This document shows positions 58,901-64,000 of a stretch of 64,000 nt of DNA, in pieces. Position numbers and translations under genes: made by a program. A model generated the notes under the pieces. The model did not search any database and was not told where the DNA came from. It saw nothing but the letters and a program-made list of their open reading frames with translations. This stretch comes from Podospora pseudocomata (Eukaryota > Ascomycota > Sordariomycetes > Sordariales > Podosporaceae), in the NCBI RefSeq assembly GCF_035222375.1, contig NW_026946363.1, positions 1,674,001-1,738,000 of the forward strand, given 5' to 3'. Every line of letters begins with the position of its first letter. The first letter of the stretch is position 1.

Positions 58901-59242
58901 ACCGCGGCCGCCGCCACCAACCCCTTCCCCCAAACCCCCACCATACCTTCCTTCTGAAAATACAACAAAAAATCACCTCGAAAACAAACAAAAAAAGATT
59001 CAACGCCATGCTCAAAAATTTGCTTCTCTTCCCCCCTTCCCCTCCTCCTAACCCACCATGCCATTTACCTGTCCTTTTTGTAGTGTGCGTGTGTGTGAGT
59101 GTTGCTGATATAAAGAAAAAAAAGATTATCTTGCAATGTGCGTGAGAGTGTGATCTGTAACCTCAAGCCCACCTGGTCTCGTAGAGGTATAATAATCAGA
59201 CAGATATGAAATGGTTTATCAGTCAAAACAGACACAAAAAAA
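49971..59242. other. ~9.3 kb gene-free region upstream of velB
   Basis: I find no coding sequence I can support. The longest open frames (52993-53637 minus, 54450-54974 plus, 53447-53959 plus, 55737-56216 minus) lack domains, have random-looking composition and overlap frames on the other strand. Base composition is near the window average, so it does not look like a RIP-degraded transposon. Small repeats occur: CATACCTA-type units at 54456-54504 and TTGACTTGG-type units near 58209-58252. The last part (58.6-59.1 kb) is C/A-rich on the plus strand and is the 3' flank of the GEF gene. The region may hold velB control sequences or unannotated non-coding transcripts. Confidence 0.5.
54456..54504 (+). 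repeat. CATACCTA-type minisatellite
   Basis: About six units of CATACCTA/CATA lie in tandem in non-coding DNA upstream of velB. No function is inferred. Confidence 0.85.
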
Positions 59243-62200
59243 TCAAGAATCCGCCAACTTGGCAAAATGCTTCGACCAGATCCATCCCACCGTCCCCCGG
59301 GGGTCGTCTTGATTCCTCGCAAGCCAGAGTTCACCTTTTTCGGCAATGACATCAAAGATCTAACCAAAACCACCTGGTCAGCATTGTGTTCATCTGGCCG
59401 CCGTAACGCCAGAAAAGGTGGAAACGAGAAAAAAAAAAGAAAAAAACTTACTTCGCCAGCCTGGTACGTCAAATAAGGGTACCCTGCCTCCATCTTCGAC
59501 GTCTCAATGTGAAACTCAAACAGCGAAGCCGCCAGCCAGAGCACTCTATACCCGCTGTCGTCTCTGCTCCGCTGCGTGCTAGATGCCCGTGACATCACCT
59601 GTGGGGGGTAAAACTCCTCTGCGTCGTCCGGTGGCAGCGCGGAGTGGAACAAACCCGACAACCGCCGTGTGTCCCCCGTACTATTACTCGGTCCAGGGTA
59701 AGCCGAGCTGTTGTAGGTCGAGTTTGAACCCCGCCTGCTTGGCCCTCCTCCTGCCATGGCCGAGGTCATAACAGTCGACTCTGTGCTCTGCCTTGGAAGA
59801 CTGTTCGAGTCAAAGCTACGTCCCGTGCCTGGACGCATCGGTAGGCCGACAGCTGACCTCGAGTTGGGGTCAGAAGTGATCGGTGAGTTGGAGCTCACCC
59901 GGGCATGGCTGCCATTGATACCAGAGTAATAGTCTCGGTAGTAATGAGCCGGGCTGGGGAGCGCACTGCTTGCTGGCGAGAGACTGAACTGGCCACTGTT
60001 GCGTCTCACAAAGTCCGGAGTTGGCAGTGTAGGGGCGTGTTCACTGTTGATGGACAATCCCCTGGAACGAGTTGGCTGGAGGTCGCTCGGCCGAGACTTT
60101 GTTCTCGAAAGCAGCGAAGAGCTATCGCCACCGTCGATTGTCGAGTGAGAAAACCTAGGTCTCAGCGTAGGATTCAAGATGGCGAGCAACATGGCCCTCT
60201 CTTCTTGCAGCGCAAACTCTCGCTGGAAGCCCGACACAATCTCCGACACTTCAGGAACATGGCTCGCATCTTGGAGAGGTGCTTTGACTTTGTCCTGCCA
60301 CATCTTATACCAGGCTGTTTGGATGCTGATGAACTTGCCAAGACAGATATTGCCAATCCTGGCAGTCATGGCTGAAAGCTTGGGCAGCTCCTTTTTCAGC
60401 GTCTCATTCAGAGCCTCATACTGCTCCACGAGCTCTGTCAACTGCTTGTCCACCTTCTTCCCGTTGGCCTTGAGCTGGGCAAACTTCTCATAGTCCAGGC
60501 GGCGTTTGGCTCTTTTTTTCATAGCCAGACCAGGGTTGCCGTAGCACTTGATGACCTGCTCAAAGGGTTCAATGACGTGTTTGCGGACATCAGAAAGCTT
60601 TTGGGCGTTAGCAACTACAAGAACCTGAATTCGGGGGCGGGCAACTCACATGTCGCTCCAACGCAATCTTCTCAATGTCTCTCATTGAGACATTGAACTG
60701 AACCCATTTACTTTCGATGTGAGCATAGTCTCTAGACGGCTGCAGTCGCATCACCAGCTCCATGGACGAGAGATACTGAAGGAATTCGTGCACATAGGTC
60801 GACACGTTCCTCGTGTAATACTCAACATCTCTCAGAACCACCTGGAGTCGGAGGTAATCATCACCAAACTGCTGCTGCAGCTTCTTGTAATCCTCGTCCT
60901 CTGCCGTTTTCGGACTGGTCGCCTGGAGTTTGTCAACCCGTTTTCCAAAAGCCCTGGCAATGCCGCGGACATCCGAATCCTTGCGCTTCCTATTGCTGAC
61001 GATTTGTCCAACCAGCTCATAATTCTTCTTGGACTTGTTGATCTCGTCAATGGCGTCGATGACGGCCGACCGCGCAGCAACCAATGGTTCCCTGTCCGGA
61101 TGATCTGGCGGCGTATATTTGAGCAGATGTGTGATAATGTCTGGGTATTTTGTGATGCGCTGCATGGGCTTCACCAACAGCGAGTCCAAATTCCAGGCAG
61201 AAGTCAGCTCCTTGGCGACCTCATTACACTCATTGAGCCAGAGCATGACACCCTCGTCTTCCTGAATCTGGACGAGGCGTTTGGACGACTGGTCACTGGA
61301 TCGCAAATACACCTCGTGCACAGCCTTTAGCTGTTCGATGCTCTTTGAGAACACCGGCCCAATAGATGTGAGGCGGTCCTTCTCATCGTCCAGCTCAGGT
61401 TTTGCAGAAGAAGTAACAGAGTTCAAGGTAGCTGAATCGGAGTCCTTGATCGATGGGGCAGCCGAAGGGGTGAGAATAGGTGACCGTCGGGCCTTGGAAG
61501 TGTACACCGTAGATGCTCCCTCCTTGAACTCGGCAACGAACGCGGCATGAAAAGCAATGATTTCATCCGTGTTCCTAAAGATCAACTTGATCGTCTTGCT
61601 GTCCAGGTTGGGACAGGCTTCGGCAGTCCCCTTGTAGATTTCCTCAACCACGCTCATGTCTCTGACAAACGCATCCTCGGTATCAATCAGTTCCCGTATA
61701 ACCAATTGACGCTGGCGCAGCCTCTTTTGCTCCTCCTGCGCTTCAGCCGATAGTGATGGCCTCTCAACAACAGACTCGGTGAGCGTCTCGCTGTCATTAA
61801 CCGAAATATTGGACCGGTCGAGTGTTTCAAAAGTGACTTGCGATCCAGAATCGGGTGATAGAACTTCGGACTGTGGCCGCGACTCTTGCTGAGGATGCAG
61901 GAAGCTTGTTGGCCTAGTTTCTTGCCCGTACACAGACGTCTCTCGATCATCGTCCACAAACTCAAAGGACGGAGGAGGCGGTGGCTGCCGCTGTGGACGC
62001 GCAGCCACATGTTCTTCCTGCGGCTGCGGCACATCCTCGTCGCGCTCTTCTGTTTGGCACTCTTCTTCTTCTTCAGTGACACGGTCCGTTCCCTTTTCAT
62101 GGGCAGAGAGTTGGTAACTGCTACGCTGCCGTTCGGCCAACATGGGCGGAGTAGCAGCACCGGACCTATCCAGCGGTGACTTGTCCGGGCTGTGAGATCG

Positions 62201-64000
62201 AAACTCTTCCAAACCAGATTTTTGGCTTTCGTATCCAAGAGACTGCTGAGAATGCGTGCTTTGCAGGCCGGCATTCTGGTCGTCGCTTCCAAAGGAAAAG
62301 TCGGTCCAGGCAGAATTCTGACTGAGACGATTCCCAGGTGCCAGCAGCGAGGGGACAGTCAAACTGTGCAATGTGTTTGGTGTCTTTTCGTACTCTGCCA
62401 GTGGTGGCTGCGTGTCAAAAGGAGTTCCAGAATCTGACGATGTACATGTTGAATCACGCAACGATGCCACATTATCACTCAAACGCGGTCCGACATAAAA
62501 GTCTTCCAGCCGATCCAGCTTGTCCAGCACAATTCTGGGCTCCTCAAACCGCACCACATCCTCCAAATGCGAAGTTTCCGGTGCCTCAATCGTCACATTG
62601 CTGGCCTTCTGTCGTTCATCCTGTCGTGGCAGATCTGCTGCCGGCATGGCAACACGAGGCGGGTTGTGGTGCAACGGCCGGAAATCATTTTCTGGGCCGA
62701 GAATCGTGACCGTTGTTTCGTAGTTGTCCGAGGTAAATGTGTACGGTCGGGGCACGTACTCATCGTCTTCGTCCTGGCTCGGTGCGGCAGTGGAGGTAGG
62801 CTCCGGCTGAAAGTCAGTGCGGGTTGGTGTTAGCTGGGGAGACATCTGGGGCTCCGTGGACGTGTCAAGCGAAATTTTTATGGATACACTGTCGTCATCG
62901 ACCTCCTCATCCTCATCAAATGGAGATTGATAAGACGCCTTCTTGTGTAATACTGGAACCACGGCCTGCTCGGCCGGCGGGCTAGAGGTTTCATGTTGAA
63001 AGCTGTCTGGCACAAAGGTGACTTGCGTGAGGCCAGGCATTGTCATGCCCAAAGCTTCATCTATGGCAGCTGTGTTTTCTGGCCTTTCTGGCTCAGGCTG
63101 GTCATCAATTTCGAACTCGGTCGTTGCAGTGCTAGCTGAGCAAGCAGACATGGGTTCTTCCTCTGGTTCCAGATGAGATGACCCAACATTGGGGAAACTG
63201 CCTGGTATTTCCAACCTCAGGGGTTCCAACGGGACCGGTGGAGCTGGTGTTGCAGGCACTGGTGGCGCTGGGGAGTCTCCAACCGGCGGTTGCAAATGCG
63301 ACGATGGTGCCTCTTTCTCGATACCAATCTCCACAAACCTCAAGTTGTCAGTCGATCGGGCCGGCCTTATGGCGGCAGCGGCAGCGGCGGCATTGGCATT
63401 GGCGACGGCAGCCATCGTGGCCGCTTCTGCTTCCAATTTGATCTTGGCCACCACCTCCAGCTCCCTTTTCCTCTTGTCAGCAGCAGCCTGTCTCGCTTCC
63501 TTGGCCTGGCTGTCTCTGATGGACTTGCTGTAGGCAAGTTTGATAGTCTCACGGCGCTGTGCAAAGTCAATGGGCCCGACAGAGAGTTTGCGCCTCCGTG
63601 TGCCAGATCCTTCTGCTTTTGGAGTGGGCCTCAAAGGTTGTCTCTGGGGTGACGAACCTCGTTCCCGTTCTACGGCTCGCATTCTGGATGCTGCTGTGGT
63701 GGCCGTCGCCACAGATTGCCGTGGCCGCGAGCTACGAAGACTGGGTGACAATTTCGGAGGAGTGACAGCAACATGGGCATTCAGCCGGCTGCCTGTCGTG
63801 GTTATGCTCGAGGGTGGGCCCTTGCGAGCTGTTGGTGTTTTGATCTGAGGTGTTGAAACCGTCGCACTGGTCGTCGGCGTCCTCGACCGGCTGGATGGTA
63901 CATGCTGCCGAGATGTTCTCCCGCTGGCAGCTGCGTACTTGAGCGAAGGGGAGTTCGAACGAGTTGAGGCGGGACTGTCACTCTGGTTACTGATCTTCTT
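59243..64000 (-). CDS. Rho/Cdc42 GEF with DH, BAR and SH3 domains (5' end missing)
   Basis: Minus-strand exons (64000 or beyond)-60650, 60597-59452 and 59359-59243 join in phase, giving 1,537 residues within the window. The reading frame is still open at the right edge, so the true start lies outside. An Arg/Ser-rich, disordered N-terminal half is followed by an acidic Pro-rich region. Next comes a DH domain (about 61730-61010; QLVIRELIDTEDAFVRDMSV, then NLDSLLVKPMQRITKYPDII). A BAR domain follows (about 60990-60150; GKRVDKLQATSPKTAEDEDY through KQLTELVEQYEALNETLKKE), then a Ser-rich linker. A C-terminal SH3 domain (LWLAASLFEFHIETSKMEAG, then GTVGWIWSKHFAKL) is split by the last intron. This DH-BAR-SH3 order is that of animal Tuba. 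Fission yeast Gef1 has DH-BAR. Such proteins activate Cdc42/Rho at curved membranes at the tip or septum. No PH domain is seen, as expected when BAR replaces it. Confidence 0.93.

Noticed and set aside
49971-59242. Possible degenerate transposon upstream of velB
   Set aside because: No AT-rich RIP signature, terminal repeats, target-site duplication or reverse transcriptase/transposase fragments are visible.

Overview
The window is nuclear DNA of a filamentous ascomycete, most likely a Sordariomycete near the Sordariales. The evidence is short introns (about 48-98 nt) with GTRNGT donors and CTAAY-like branch points, a core-only GH7 cellobiohydrolase, a velvet regulator (VelB/VE-2), a Zn2Cys6 transcription factor, a DUF3602 protein and a giant involucrin-repeat/Leashin-type protein. 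I see no bacterial-type operons, no CRISPR array, no intact transposon and no obvious RIP-degraded AT-rich block. Species is not determined.

Layout. 1-1.7 kb: upstream DNA with a tRNA-like pol III relic. 1.70-3.25 kb (+): GH7 cellobiohydrolase, four exons. 5.0-28.6 kb (+): one giant gene, seven exons that join in phase to about 7,735 residues. It is Leashin-like (Woronin-body tether, often annotated 'involucrin repeat protein'), with a basic/glycine-rich N-terminus, a ~5 kb block of LPALPES-type repeats, a long acidic EEP-rich region with lysine clusters, and a coiled-coil/globular C-terminus. 30.3-33.4 kb (-): Zn2Cys6 transcription factor, 970 aa, with a 4.4 kb gene-free upstream region. 37.8-40.3 kb (-): intronless 834-aa helical, probably mitochondrial protein, divergent from 40.8-42.1 kb (+): uroporphyrinogen decarboxylase (heme synthesis). 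42.3-43.4 kb (-): GNAT acetyltransferase, four exons, tail-to-tail with the heme gene. 44.0-44.5 kb (-): DUF3602 protein. 48.2-50.0 kb (-): VelB velvet regulator, six exons, with a ~9 kb gene-free region upstream. 59.2-64.0 kb (-): DH-BAR-SH3 Rho/Cdc42 GEF, running off the right edge (5' end missing).

Themes. Several genes serve hyphal organisation and development: Leashin at septa and Woronin bodies, the Tuba/Gef1-like GEF in polarity and septation, and VelB in sporulation and secondary metabolism. The others cover plant cell-wall breakdown and heme supply. There is no single pathway cluster. The most unusual object is the Leashin-like gene. An in-frame TAA falls inside a perfectly periodic 24-residue repeat and can be removed only by a 48-nt candidate intron that itself reads as one repeat unit. 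Other notable points are the long gene-free regions upstream of the regulators and the G/T-rich coding strand in several 3' flanks. Exon coordinates were inferred by hand from splice consensus and phase.
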